Below are positions 40,149-52,076 of a stretch of 64,000 bases of DNA, piece by piece. Position numbers and translations under genes: made by a program. The stretch covers positions 992,001-1,056,000 of the forward strand of contig JAEBUN010000009.1 in the NCBI GenBank assembly GCA_023014365.1, given 5' to 3'. Position 1 is the first letter of the stretch. Every line of letters begins with the position of its first letter. The notes below the pieces were generated by a model, which worked only from the letters and a program-made list of their open reading frames with translations, was not told where the DNA came from and did no database searches. Origin of the DNA: Lepiota brunneoincarnata. Its lineage: Eukaryota; Basidiomycota; Agaricomycetes; Agaricales; Agaricaceae.

Positions 40149-42184
40149 ATGTCACCCAAGCCGACGCGTATCATTACGCTTCTTGGCATTACCCTGGGGG
40201 CTCTCACCGGAATAAGGGCGGCGTCGGTTTCCTCCACGCCTGCACAAACAATCACCGGCATAGGGGGTTCAGGGGCCTGGTGGCCAAATGACCTCTGGCA
40301 TTTTCCCGAAGCGACCCGACAAAATCTATCTGCGCTGCTGTTCTCGTCCAGTGGACTGGGATTATCTAGTTATAGGTATAACGTCGGTGCTGGTGGTGTC
40401 AGCGTCTCAAATCCAACACGCGCCCCCGAGACCTTCTACGTTGGGCCCGGCGTGTACAACTTCTCCGCTGATCCGCAGGGCGTCTATTTCCTGACAGAAG
40501 CGGCGAGACGGGGAGTTCCCTCGCTTAACCGCATTTGCGAATAGTGCGCCTGCAAAATTGACTTCGAGTGGCGCTAGTTGCAATGGGCAGTTTGTAAATG
40601 GTGAGAAATCCGATCTTCCGAGTTTCCCTTTACCTTGGCTAATTCCATATAGGGAACGGGGCTGCCTATGGTACATACCTGGCTGATGTCGTCGCCCACT
40701 TCCGTTCACAGGGAATAAACATCGGTTTCATCTCCCCGATAAATGAGCCTGATAGTTCTTTTGGCCCTGCCCCATGCGGACAGGAGGGGATGCAAGTTCT
40801 TCCTAGCCAGTGGGTGGCTGTCTCACTCGCAATACACTATATACCGAGGATTAACCCATCTGGATTAGGCGCGCCGAAGTCATTAATGGTCTCTCGAATG
40901 CGCTTGCTGCCAGGGGCTTAGCTTCAGCCGTTGGGATTCTCGCGGATGAGTCATCGAATTTGGGAAATGCCGGGAATGAGTATTCAGCTTGGCTGCCTCA
41001 GGTTGTGGGCAAGGTGAGGCCGATGCCCAGGAGCCCGCGGCAGCATGAATGAATGATATATAGATTGCGGCGCTGGTCCACCATACCTACGACTTCCCCA
41101 GTGATGCCAGCTATACCAATTATATCACCAACACCAATAGGCAGTTCCCCGGCAAGCTGACCTGGATGTCTGTGCGTGTTTGGAGGCCTTCGGTAGCCTA
41201 CCCCTGGACCGTTGGACTGACTGTCAAAATTTAGGAAGTTTGCTGCACTCAAGGCAACCCCGATGGGACTGGATTAGGGTTCGGTCAAGGATATGATCCT
41301 ACGTGAGTTGCAGATATCTTGTTACTGTTGCAGTGTTCTTGATGATATCGTTAGGATAAGAAATGCTCTCCTGTTTTCAAGTCTCGTCTTCCAAAGTCTC
41401 GTCGTGGCCAGTGAACCTCACTACGATGTATGCTCGTTTCTTGTATAGATTAGGCACATGATAGCAGACGGCAGCTAATTGCGGTTTCTTAGTTCTGGAC
41501 TTTGGTTTCCAATGGTTAACTTGGAACATTTTGAGTCTGGAATTTAGTTAACCTCTCACCTAGGATTGGGGTGCTCGCCGCTAAATAATCCGTCCTGCCC
41601 GACCGCCGCCAATTCGGCCGGCTGGAATGTGAGTACACTAATTGACCTATGCAAACTCACTGATGACGGAGTGGGACAGGATGGCGTTATTTACTATGAT
41701 AGCAACTATGCTAGGAATGGGAACTTCCGACTCTGTGAGATTTTCAAGCCCGAGGTGTTTCACCACCTGACTCTCCTCAGACATCAAGAAACAATTCTGG
41801 ACTTACAAGCACTTTGGCAACTTTGTCAAACGTGAGTTTGCGGGTTCCAATTCCAGCTTTATATCCAACATTGAAACATTGATAACCCGCCCCATTCAAG
41901 CCGGCTCGCAAAGACGCGCGATCACAGGTTCCGGTTCATCGAAGTTTATGATGGCTGTAGTGGATTCGTCCAGCTTTCACGTCCTCGCTATGAATCCCAC
42001 CACGACTGACACGACATTGACGCTTACATTCCCTGAGAACGTCTGTGCGACAGAAGCCCATCGCACTTCAGCTACTGAAGACTTTGCGACCGTTGCTGCT
42101 GCGACGAGGAGTGGGAATAATTGGGTGTTGCCGCTAAGGGCGATGAGTCTGACGACGTACATCTTTGCCAGAAGGGCCTGTTGA
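40149..42184 (+). CDS. Secreted glycoside hydrolase family 30, endo-beta-1,6-galactanase-like, frame interrupted
   Basis: Cleaves polysaccharide side chains outside the cell. Eleven exons total 1484 nt, two more than a multiple of three (about 493 residues). A signal peptide (IITLLGITLGALTGIRA) is followed by TITGIGGSGAWWPNDLW and SSYRYNVGAGGVSV. The acid/base Glu is in FISPINEPDSSFG and the nucleophile Glu in WMSEVCC, as in GH30. The C-terminal beta-domain ends in LTTYIFARRAC. One shift is direct: at about 40527 the frame changes between RGVPSL and TAFANSAP. The second is near the exon junction at 40813/40869, where the splice sites are out of phase by one base. Everything else is in order. 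Confidence 0.82.
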
Positions 42185-42539
42185 TTGCGAAGAAAGAACC
42201 TCATGTTTACTCGTCAGATCACGATTTGTTGTGATGTTCAGCGTGGAAGTTCTAGCTGACCATCCCTGTCATTTTGAGCTAGTGGGTATGCTGAGATAAA
42301 TACGCGACAATTATATCTATTTTCTGTATAATGTTCGATTGATGAACTCTAACACACTTCAAGAGCTATCTGTCGGCAATCTAGCAAATATGTTGCTGGG
42401 TGCTGGGAGCCTGATGGTGATCGACGTACTGTGATGGGTGTGAGAATTACCGATTACTTGTGATTGATTTAAAGTATACCATCATTTCTCTTACCACGAA
42501 CAAGGAACACTCTTCCATAGATTCCAGGAGAACAGAACG
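42185..42539. other. Spacer between the GH30 and CHY zinc-finger genes
   Basis: About 355 AT-rich bases without a recognisable feature; it must hold the GH30 3' end and the CHY gene promoter. Confidence 0.4.
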
Positions 42540-43091
42540 ATGTGGTGCAGCTATTTCTGTCATATCGCGCCGATACGTAGGCTGATGAAGTGATAACACC
42601 CCAGCAAGCACATCCTGAATGCCCAAGTCTCCGTTCGTGCGCCATGCTGCAAGCTATGGTTTGACTGTTCGGAGTGTCATGCGGAAACACAGACACACCC
42701 GCTGGCAAAGACGACGGAGATGACGTTCATTTGCAAAAAGTGCAGGAAGGCATTTAGGAAGGACATGTCAGTATATGAGGAGAGTGATGAATATTGTCCA
42801 CACTGTGACAACCACTACGTGCGCCTTTTCGTTATTCCTTGTGGATGTCCACAATGCTAAGTGATGGAAGCTTAGGTTATCGAAGCGAAGACGCCACAGG
42901 CGGTTCTAAGTGTGGAGGGGGAAGGATGCAAGAGTGGATAATAGGTGCATTTTCACGTCTCCGCTCTTCCTATGAAATCGGCCAAAGCTCAAGCATTTCT
43001 TAGGATGCTCAAAGACCACCGTGCGAAACAGACGAAGAACCAGTCCCTGCTAACGATTGACTCGGACGGCTTGCCTGATAGGTTGGGTTGA
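42540..43091 (+). CDS. Small CHY-type zinc-finger protein (Hot13-like), frame interrupted once
   Basis: Four exons: 42540-42544 (only five bases, ATGTG), 42605-42818, 42876-42944 and 43004-43091. They sum to 376 nt, one above a multiple of three; about 124 residues once the shift is allowed for. The protein begins MCKHILNAQVSVRAPCCKLW and continues FDCSECHAETQTHPL, FICKKCRKAFRKD and EYCPHCDNHY, giving many paired zinc-binding Cys/His. The shift lies at about 42924 (GGGGAA-G-GATGCA), after SVEGE and before DARVDNRMLKD. In yeast the related Hot13 helps assemble small Tim proteins in the mitochondrial intermembrane space; the same role here is an inference from similarity. Confidence 0.78.
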
Positions 43092-43365
43092 TGCGACGTG
43101 CTACCAAGCTAGCAGTGTCTAGATCATTTGATTTACTAGGACGTGTTTTGTGCGCATGAAGAATGGCTGGAGACCGTGTTACTGAGAGCCTCAACGAAGA
43201 ACTTGGTGTCCCCGGAGAGATACGGGTGACTCGTGGGGCAGACAGAGTTGATCTCTACTCAAACACGACCACCGTTTGGAATTCAAATCAGTGTATTTCG
43301 GCCAATCTGATGACTTTGTGGGGGTAACCAGTATTGAATATTAGGGAGGTCTATATACGTGTAAG

Positions 43366-43437
43366 TCCTTCTTAGCTCAGTTGGTAGAGCGCGTCACTAG
43401 TAATGACGAGGTCAGTCGTTCAAGTCGGCTAGAAGGA
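43366..43437 (+). tRNA. tRNA-Thr (anticodon AGT)
   Basis: A 72-base cloverleaf. The acceptor stem TCCTTCT pairs fully with AGAAGGA, the D arm is GCTC-AGTTGGTA-GAGC, and the anticodon stem CGTCA/TGACG closes the loop CTAGTAA with anticodon AGT. The T arm is AGTCG-TTCAAGT-CGGCT with one G-T pair. No intron. A T-run follows within ten bases, as for RNA polymerase III. Confidence 0.93.
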
Positions 43438-43442
43438 AAATA

Positions 43443-43446
43443 TTTT
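43443..43446 (+). terminator. RNA polymerase III terminator (T4) of tRNA-Thr
   Basis: TTTT begins six bases after the tRNA 3' end; a second T-run lies at about 43455. Confidence 0.6.
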
Positions 43447-43510
43447 GCCGAACTTTTTCACTTAAAAATTGGTCCACGTGAAGCTTTTCCCCTGTAGTTT
43501 ACTTATTTGA

Positions 43511-44080
43511 TTATGTAAATTTCTTTGGAGGCATCTGTGCGGCAATCTTTGGAAAAGTGACGGTCAAAATTCCATCCTCTACAGAAGCCTGGATGTGAAA
43601 TTCCTGATAACCACGGCGTCTAAAACCAATAGAAGATCGTAGAGAGTGGACATGCTCACATTTATGCCTGACGGGAGCTGGAGGATGCGGAAGAATTTTC
43701 CGATTCGCCTTTCTCTGATGGGGTAGTCACTTTCGGCGTGGTCTGCGGGCAACTTGGGTTCCGCCGAAATTGTCAACTTGTCATTTTGTACTTTGAGTTG
43801 GACATCGCGCTGGTGGACGCCAGGCATTTCGAGGGTAGCTGTAACGATGTTGTTTTCCTCGTTTTCGTGCAGGTCCATTCTGGGATGGCGTAAATCGATG
43901 GCTGATTGTGCAAGCCGGGCCGACGCACCTGGGCCTGATGGAAGAGATGCCCTCGTTCCGATGCCACTGGTTAAAATGAGTGGCCGGTTGAACAGAGGTA
44001 TTATTGTGGGCGTTCGAGGTCGAAGTCACGGTATTAAAGGGTGCGTAAAAAGGCTCGTAATAGAACGCAGGGCTCGACAT
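43511..44080 (-). CDS. Small heat shock protein Hsp20 (alpha-crystallin domain), intact copy
   Basis: An ATP-independent holdase chaperone. Three exons (44080-43929, 43879-43660, 43603-43511) total 465 nt, 154 residues. The N-terminus SSPAFYYEPFYAPFN is followed by MDLHENEENNIVTATLEMPG, VQLKVQNDKLTISAEPKLP, RRIGKFFRILQLPSGI and VEDGILTVTFPK, the last being the beta8-beta9 part of the crystallin domain. It ends PPKKFT, close to the IXI-type tail. It resembles the gene at 53.3 kb in exon structure and in the MDLHE(N/D) block, so the two are probably duplicates. Confidence 0.92.
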
Positions 44081-44134
44081 AGTCAGGTTATCAACCACTC
44101 GGGCTAGTGGCCACCATGGTGAAGAGTGGGGGTG

Positions 44135-44140
44135 TATATA
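44135..44140 (-). promoter_or_regulatory. TATA box of the Hsp20 gene
   Basis: TATATA about 57 bases upstream of the start at 44080, a usual distance for stress-induced fungal genes. A nearby GAA/TTC pair (about 44181-44193) has the wrong spacing for a clear heat-shock element. Confidence 0.5.
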
Positions 44141-44460
44141 GAAATATCGTGCGGTCTGGAACCTGGAGGGATGGACATAGAACATTTCAGACGTCATGTT
44201 CAACAATGGAGGAACAATGTGACTGCAGTGGGCCGAGGTCCAGAGTTGGCGTTGAAGCTATGTGAGAATGCCGGTAATTTCATGAAATACCGTGAGGGAG
44301 ATTCCATGTTATGAGTGTCGGTTCCGATGTCGCGGAGATGACAAGGGTAATATCGATAAAACCGGAATACCTACTTAGCCTTAGACCTCGAAGCACAGAT
44401 GTGTATCAATCAATATTTGTATCTGTGTACCTCTAGTGTTGGAACCGTCGTACACCGTCA

Positions 44461-46087
44461 ATGACACTTGTAGGGCCACCATGTTATACTCTGGAGGCGA
44501 CCGAGGTACCTCAATGGACCCTATCCCAGGAAAACTCAATTGCAGCCGATTATCCCTTCGATTTGCATCATGAGTCCCTACAACAGTTTGTGACTCGTAC
44601 ATACTTGCAGTTCCTTTGGCTTCCGCAGGTATGTATGCACACCAAGTTATATTGTTTTTGCTTCTAACATAGCTACTGCCAGTCTATCATGCCCCTCCAG
44701 ATGTTAGTTCCTTCGTTGCGACGCGTTACATTGTCATCATCTTCTAGTCAAGAATCACCCCATTCGCTGCACTCACTTTTGGATCCCCTGCTTCAAACAA
44801 CGCGGTCCATCTCCAATAAGTACCACGTGGAGCTGGTGCAGATTCTCATAGACGGAGGTGGCGCAGGAGAAATGGAGGAAATCATGATGTGGTATGCTCT
44901 ACATCACGAAAAGAAGGTCGAGAATCGTAGACGATCAGAATCCGATAACCAAGAAGCCTGTATAGACGATAAATGGAGGCAGAGTTGGTTGGAACGCCTC
45001 GAACGACGGGAGTACGCGTTCTATTACTCGGTTTTTAATCCCGAATTAATCCAATTTCAGAATCCAGATACAGATTCTTCTGTACATGACCAAGCTTTCC
45101 CTACCTGGACCAGCCCCCATTCCCTCCCCGCCCAAGAAGAGGAAACGCCCGCGGAAAGAGCCTGATCAGCCTACACCCACATTGGAGGAGCGTCTGGAGA
45201 GCTTCATGGATAAGCTTTCGATGTTGCAGTTGACTGGCAATCTGGAAGCTAATAGATCAGAGCCGGAGCACAGCGAGAGGGACTGGGCCCAGATATTCTG
45301 TGAAGACGTTGTCGAATGCACGTGAGAAAGACTGTTTCTCTCCGCGCCTCCTCGCAGTACTTATTTAAGGGTTAGATTCAAGCTGCAACTCCCAGAACTC
45401 TGTTCGCTTCTCAGGTCGAAGGTGTTCCCTGACTCCCCATTCTCGGACGACAATAGTAACACTGCTTCCCGTTCTCCATCTCCTGAATCCGCCCAGCCTA
45501 AGGCCGATTCCAGTGATCCATCCTTCATGCCTTCGACTTCCCTTGCCGCTTCTAGGCCTGGACCTCTTCCACTTTCCCGTGCACGTTCACGCTCACTCTC
45601 TGTCTCGCTCGCACAGGAGAAAGAGGAACGCGAACGATCGGCTAGTATTGGGCCCGGAAAGAAACGTCTATTAAACCGAGAAGTCAGCATGTCAAGAATA
45701 TTCAAACCCAGGGCCAAGGCTAGTGCTAAGCCCGTGGACAATGTTCTAGATCATCTAGCCAAGACAAAGGACAAGGCTAAAGGGGGCGAAGTTGGTGAAG
45801 TCATCCTCGTTGAGGATACCCCTCAGAAACCTCGTGTTTCCAGTAGAGATATCTCCCAGCCGCAATTCGATGCTGGATCATCCGACAATCCTTTTGAAGG
45901 AGGACGAAGCTCGCAGAAGTTGTTCGGTCGTCACACCAGTGGGACTGATGACGACGACGCGTGGATGTTGGATAGTTCCCCTGATATACTGTTATTGCAC
46001 CCGGGGCGCAAATCGGGTTCCTCCGAGGACGAACACGAAGGGGTGACTCCTCAGACCCCAAGTAGACGACCCCGTCGACGAAGATGA
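44461..46087 (+). CDS. SLD3: DNA replication initiation factor Sld3
   Basis: Sld3 loads Cdc45 onto licensed origins and, when phosphorylated by CDK, binds Dpb11. Four exons (44461-44628, 44683-45011, 45061-45321, 45370-46087) total 1476 nt, 491 residues, all in phase. The helical Sld3 domain is seen as FVTRTYLQFLWLPQSIMP, SNKYHVELVQILIDGG, SWLERLERREIQIQILLYM, PTLEERLESFMDKLSMLQL and FKLQLPELCSLLRSKVFPD. The C-terminal 220 residues are disordered, basic and Ser/Pro-rich with several SP sites (SPSPESAQP, SSPDILLL), as expected for CDK control. It is divergent from the Hsp20 gene with a 380-base spacer. Confidence 0.85.
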
Positions 46088-47599
46088 TCCTGGATTCATT
46101 CCGAACATCGACTGTGGTTCTAGGAAACGGGTCGTGCATCCAATCTGAGCTGTATGAAGAAGACCCATCTTCTGCGCATTAGCTCTTGTTGGTCAGCTAC
46201 GCTAGCTTCTCACAATGATTTCATTTGTCTTGCCTGGACCCTTACGAAATGCGTTATACAGGCCCTCATAGACCAAATGTGGCGTGTTACCATATGGGCA
46301 CCGACTACATTGTATTCTGCATTATCGTTCTGATAGTACGGCAAGAGCGCTAGCTCTAATGAACAATTAACGGCTACCCTTCTTTGCACTGGGGAACACT
46401 TGTGAACGATTAATGACTCGTGTCAGTGCGACAAAAACAACCTTCATGTTTCAGCTTCACGTTGTGCTAAGAGGGACTGGATCGTTACCTCGGTCGGTTT
46501 GCATGCCCCCACCCAACTCTATGCACTTGACTTATATCCCCGCATTTCGAGTGGATTTCGAGACAGGCCACAGGCCGGGAATGGTCTCGAAAGTCTTGCC
46601 GATCCGCCCTTATTTTCCCCGATCATCCATGTATGCTCGTTGTCATAGGTCTTGGGCTCTTTTGGCGACTCTTTCGAACGATTTAAGTTCCTAAGGTCGA
46701 CTGCATCACCTAACACTCATCATCGGGAGCTCTGTCGGCCCTCGGATTATTCCTGCCCGGATTCTGATAATATGATTGCTTTGAGGTGCTGGGCCAAGGT
46801 CCACTGGAGCATGTCAAGGACTTACCGGGAAAGATGATCAGCGAACTATCCGGGATTGGACCCAGTTCGCCACGATGCAAGACTAGCTGAACGACTTTCC
46901 CTAGATTTTGAGGTTTACAGGCCGAATCTGTTCAGAATAGAACCCACGCTCAACATCGGAATAATACAGTACATTCTACTAATGCTCTCATCTTGGCGGG
47001 CTACACAGTGGGGGAGAAACACCAGACCCGGGCGAATATCCGTGGATTTTATTCCAGATGTCGAACCGGCTTTCGGAGCAGGTGACCTGAGTAACGGACT
47101 GGATGCAATGGCCGCATACATATTCCTCGTTTGACCGGTTGAGCCCTACGACTCAGGCACAGATAAAGAGTTGAAATTTATTTTGGAGCGCTGTACGCAC
47201 ACCTAAACTCAGGGCTCTAGTGGCCTGCCGTCGGTGAGCGTGACTTGTCTCGTCGCAAAGATTTCAGCTGTGATCCAGACGTTCTCTGCCTCGCAGCGAT
47301 ACTTGTATTTCGTAGCTGTGAGCTCTTGTGTCGTCATCATCAGTGACAGTGACCAAAGGGTTAAATTTCTCCCAGAGGTGCGGCCCAGCCATGTCGCGGA
47401 ATTGACTTGCTTGGGACCAATCAGTCATTTAAGGGGATGTGACATGTACACGGTGCCTTCGGAGTGACGGTCCAACCTTCTAGCGGCATCATGAGAGCCG
47501 TGGTTCACTCGCCCCCATGATGAATTAGCCTGCCCCTCGAGGTTCGCAATATAAAGTCCATGGCCCGGGATCCCTAAGACACGCAGCGACTTAGGTTCC
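46088..47599. other. 1.5 kb stretch with no supportable gene
   Basis: Short open frames up to about 93 codons on both strands, without motifs or splice support. No RNA gene, tandem repeat or transposon end was recognised. It includes the promoter side of the P450 at 47600. Confidence 0.5.
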
Positions 47600-49635
47600 A
47601 TGGGCTTATCCAGCCATCCATATGTGTCTGCGCTCACAGCTTTAGGGCTCTGGTGGTGGCTCCATCGGACAATCAAGACACGCAGCTCCAACCCACGCCG
47701 ATTACCGTACCCCCCAGGTCCTAAAGGCTATCCTGTTATTGGCAGCCTTCTTGAGATCCCTTCAAAACACGCTTGGTTGGTCTACGACCAGTGGTTCAAA
47801 ATTTATGGTGAGCCATAGTGATTCCTAGAGGATGCAGTGTTAATTACCTGCAGGTGATATGATATATTTTGAGGTTCTCGGCAAGTCCTTCCTTATTCTC
47901 GGCACCCCAGAACTCGCCAGGGACTTGTTTCAGAGGCGATCCACAAATTACTCGGATCGGCCGCCATTTACCATGCTGATAGATGTGTTAGTTCCAGTTT
48001 CTTTTCGCTGTCTCTCTGGAATCAAGGATTGATTGTGCACGTTTTAGGATGGAGTGGACACACTCCCTAGCGGTCATGCCTTATGGCTCCTGGTGGAGGC
48101 GAAATCGCCGCTCGTTCCACCAATATTATAATCTAAATCAAGTGCACAAATATAACGATATACAGACAAGGGAAACACGCGTGTTCTTGAGACGCTTATT
48201 GGAGGCGCCAGACAACTTTATGCAACATATTCGCCAGTAGGTCCATCATCCAAGCCATAAATCATAATTATGATGATATACCCATGGGCAGCTTTTTTGC
48301 TGCGGTCATCATGAAAGTCACGTACGGGATAACCATAAAGGAAAGGGACGATCCCTACGTTTGCAACGCGGACAAGGCCCTTCAGGGCCTGACTGAGGCC
48401 ACCGTTCCTGGACGCTTCCTCGTGGAATTCATTCCGATGATGAAATACATCCCTAGCTGGTTCCCAGGAGCAGGGCTGGAAGAGGTGGGCGGAGAGTTAC
48501 AGGCATGTTAGTCGGCTGGTCACTTTTGGACCATTCACACGTGTAAAGGACAGCATGGTGGGGGTATCCGGTGCGTTTCCTGCAAGACCTCTGCTCACGA
48601 GCACCGACAGGAGAGGGGAAATGCCGTCCCATGTGTCGCCACACAGTTGATTGAACGTCTCCCTGACGAAGGAGCGCCCGACCGTCCCGAAGAAGAGGAG
48701 ATCGCAAGGAACACTGCCGCTATGGCATATATTGGTGTGCTCCATAATTTCTGATGTTTCCTGGATATTTACGCCTAGTGAGGGACGCCTAGCTGGTGCT
48801 GATACCGTGAGCCCTACTTCACTCTTTCCCATCTCCACCCTAACGCTCCAGTAGACCGTGTCGACGGTTCAGTCATTCTTCCTCACAATGTGTCTCTACC
48901 CGGAAGTACAGAAGAAAGCCCAAAAGGAGCTAGACACTGTCCTTAGGGGATCGCTTACCCGAATTTAGTGATCGCTCGTCCCTGCCTTACATAAACGCGA
49001 TGGTGAAAGAATCCCTGCGCTGGCAGCCTGTCCTGCCGCTGAGTAAGTAAACTGTCAGTGTCCTGATAGCTTTGGCTCTGACCAGATACAGTTCCTCACA
49101 TGACTACAACCGATGATGAATACAATGGTTATTTCATTCCTAAACGAACAATCGTAATGGCGAACGTTTGGCAAGCCACCCCTTGTTTGGATTTCTTGTT
49201 TGGTTTGGGACTTATGTACTTCATAGGACAATGCTCCACGACCCCTCAGTGTTTTATGAACCCCTGCAATACATGCCCGAAAGATATTTGAAAGACGGGA
49301 AAATGAATGCAGACATTCGAGATTCTTCGATCGCATTCGGTTTTGGTCGGCGGATCTGTGCGGGTCGGTACATGAGCGACAGTTCGCTTTTTATTACTAT
49401 CGCTTCCGTGCTGGCAACCTTCGATATCAGGCCCGGGACAGATGCGAGCGGCCAGCCCATTAATCTAGAACCCAAATTTTCCACTGGTGCACTTGCGTGA
49501 GTTACTGCTATTCCCAGAACTGGGGTTCCGATATCTTATTTGTAACTTAGGTACCCTCTCCCGTTCGCAGCCACAATTACGCCTCGTTTCCAAAAAGTCG
49601 CTGCGATTCTTGAAGGTCTCGAGCTCTCCGAATAG
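47600..49635 (+). CDS. Cytochrome P450 monooxygenase, full length but with two frame interruptions
   Basis: A haem monooxygenase of the ER. Ten exons total 1562 nt, two above a multiple of three (about 519 residues). It has an N-terminal membrane anchor ([11 protein letters not shown]) and a proline hinge ([14 protein letters not shown]). The C-helix WxxxR is present in [15 protein letters not shown], the I-helix in AGADTT, ExxR in VKESLRW, PERY in [10 protein letters not shown], and the haem loop [11 protein letters not shown] supplies the axial Cys. Shifts are visible near 48474 (PGA then [11 protein letters not shown]) and near 48957 (LRGSL then [11 protein letters not shown]). The intron 49171-49226 has a GC donor (gcaagc). 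Exon 6 (48793-48806) is only 14 bases. Ends in TAG at 49633-49635. Confidence 0.85.
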
Positions 49636-50224
49636 ACTCGTCGCTCGAGTGGCCTGGAGTCAGATTGTAGGGTGGTGTTTTATTACAACGAAAATGAATG
49701 ATCAATAACCTGTCGCCCGATAACTGCGCCCACACTGAGGCACAGTCCCGATTACCGCTCCCAAGTGAGCGTTCGAAGTTAGGAATCCAGTTTGTGAAAA
49801 CCAGACCCGGATCCTGGTCCCACTACGACCATCCCTCATTTCCACGGGCCGCACAAGTTGGTGTACCCCACCTCTGGGCCCCGAAGGCTCATGTTTCAAG
49901 CTCGCGTTCTGGGGTTTAAGTGCTATGGTCCAAACTCCTCAGTATTTCCCGGTCGTGGCACCTAGGATTTGGAAATCGTCTGGGTGGTTGAGCGCCTGGA
50001 ATAGGACCAGAAATCCTGTACAAGGATTCGATAAATTGCGGTAGAGTGTGATCAATTCGCTGAGGCTGCCTCGGGATGGTCGTTCGATGGTGCCGCAAAA
50101 TCGTTTCCAGCTACCAAGGAAGTGCGAGTCTGAGATGTATGCAAGTTAGTGTCTGAGCATCGGTAGAAGACGACCTCGGCGGGCTGGTTGGACGACACTG
50201 CTCGTTCAACAGATGGTCTTGGCG
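49636..50224. other. Convergent 3' spacer without a gene
   Basis: About 590 bases between the P450 stop and the stop of the minus-strand membrane-protein gene. No feature recognised. Confidence 0.4.
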
Positions 50225-52076
50225 TTAAAGGGAGTCACCAACCTTAAATGGCTCCTCAGGGTGCATCCTACTCGTGTAGAGATCCATACACTCGATATCA
50301 ACTGTCCCGTCCATCCCACTCGGGTTCAACGGTCGAGAATTGAGGCTATCGGGGGTCACCTCCTTGGACCGACTATCCAATCAAGCTGACGTACCAGGCA
50401 AGCAACGAAATGGCATATACTAGAAACGAGCAGGTGAGAATGCGAGAACGCACGACCCATGACTCCACGGGTCCTTGGGTGGTAACACGGGCTTACGGTT
50501 TCCGAAGATCTCGTAAAGCAAGGTGGAGTAAAGAGTGTACGGATTGGAGTCGATATTAAACTGAGATATCTGTCAGTATACGGTATCCTAGCGTCTGGGG
50601 TGTTACAAACCAGCACAAGCACAACCGCATCTGCCAGACTGACACAGACAAATTCAGATTTGAAGCGGCTCGTAAAGAAACGACATGAGTACCTGATCAG
50701 CAGTCCGATGTTAATGGTGTACATCATGATTTTGCTGAAGATTCTCTTAATGATTCTGTGGGTGGATTGACGGATACGCGCGGGATGGGGTGTCAAGCTA
50801 GAGTAACGTACCGGCCAGCTGTAGGACGTCGTTCCTTGGTCAGAAATGCCAGTAAGATCGTAATGCTCCAGTCAATGGCGAGGGCACATCCGAATGCTCC
50901 CATCGTAAAATTCTGGGTGAGAAATGCTTCAGTAATATACTCATTAACAGGTACAGTTTTACTTTCGCTTACGTCCGCTAAGTCAAAGTCGTGAAAATGA
51001 CGTGCGAGAACTCTGTGAAGCATGGTGATCGTTAATTATGCTGGAAACAACTTCTTGGGACGATACTTGCGTCAAACAGTATGCAGCTGGTCAAGTTTCT
51101 CGGTCATAAGCTATCCAAGTTTCCATCTGCTCGGGAGCACATACCCATTCCTAGGCCTGTAATGCTAAAATCAGGTGATGTTAAGTGAGAGTTTTACTGG
51201 GTGAACGGACCGAACTCAGCAATAGATGCCATCAGCTACGAGAGGAATGGTCGTTAGAACCCATCAACTAGAAAGAAGACATCTGATAACATTACCAGCA
51301 ATGAGGGGAGCAGCCACGACCTTCGAAGCACTAGTGGGTTTCAACTATGTATAGTATCGGGCGGCAAGATGTTCAAGGAGGCTTACGTATCCATATCTTG
51401 TGGGTGTAAAAGAGATGCGTAAGGAGTATGACCCAGGTCTGTATGAGGTATCAGGTGAGGATTGACAGGCGGAGAAATGGATCTTACGCTAGATACCAGA
51501 ATAACCTCCAGTCACCAGATGTTGATCAATTTGTTCCAACAAGACTTCAGTGGCTCGCTTACCCGCACAATCCTGCAGTTTTTTCAGTTTCCAACGTCTC
51601 AAGTCCAAGAATCAGGCGATCAAGCCTCACCAGGTCGGCTGCCCAACGGCAGTTGGGTCATGCCATACTTTGACGGTAGTCAAGTAGGACCCCCCTGTGC
51701 CAAGCATCCATTTGACAAACGTCAGAATCCTGATTGGATTGGTAAGGGTTTCCACGCAGTTGATGAGCGTCAAGTTGAATTTTTTTTACCAGACGGATAA
51801 GACCTAAGCGGGTTAATTGGGTGAAAAGACCAGAAGGAATCGAAGTAGAAAGAACGGACTGTGAGCCTGAGCATAGAATGATCATTTTGGAACTTGGAGT
51901 AATACGCCCAGCATTGAAGAGAAATTGCACCGAAGAGGCTGTGGAACATACAATGAGTAAGAACAATTCCACCCCAATATGGACCCACGAAAACAGACCC
52001 TGCGGAGGACAATAGTGGTGGCGAAGGTGGCACCACTGAGGGCAGGTTCAATGTTATCAGAAAGCAGTTTTGACAT
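50225..52076 (-). CDS. Multi-pass membrane protein of the fungal DUF6534 type, frame interrupted (model tentative)
   Basis: An agaricomycete-expanded family of unknown function. The N-terminus SKLLSDNIEPALSGATFATT is followed by a helix and CWAYYSKFQNDHSMLRLT, where the YxxFxNDxxxL element is typical. Further on come YLTTVKVWHDPTAVGQPTW, then IIKRIFSKIMMYTINIGLLI, ADAVVLVLFNIDSNPYTLY, STLLYEIFGN and AISLLACLNSRPLN, matching the family ending (LYxxSLLAxLNSR). The 3' half splices cleanly (introns near 50760-50815, 50650-50695 and 50570-50620). In the 5' half the frame jumps by one base near 52006 and again near 51692. Another junction near 51730 was not resolved. Exact exons between 51000 and 51650 are uncertain. 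Confidence 0.5.

Noticed and set aside
44141..44200. Heat-shock element upstream of Hsp20
   Set aside because: GAA and TTC units are present but spacing does not give three alternating nGAAn units.
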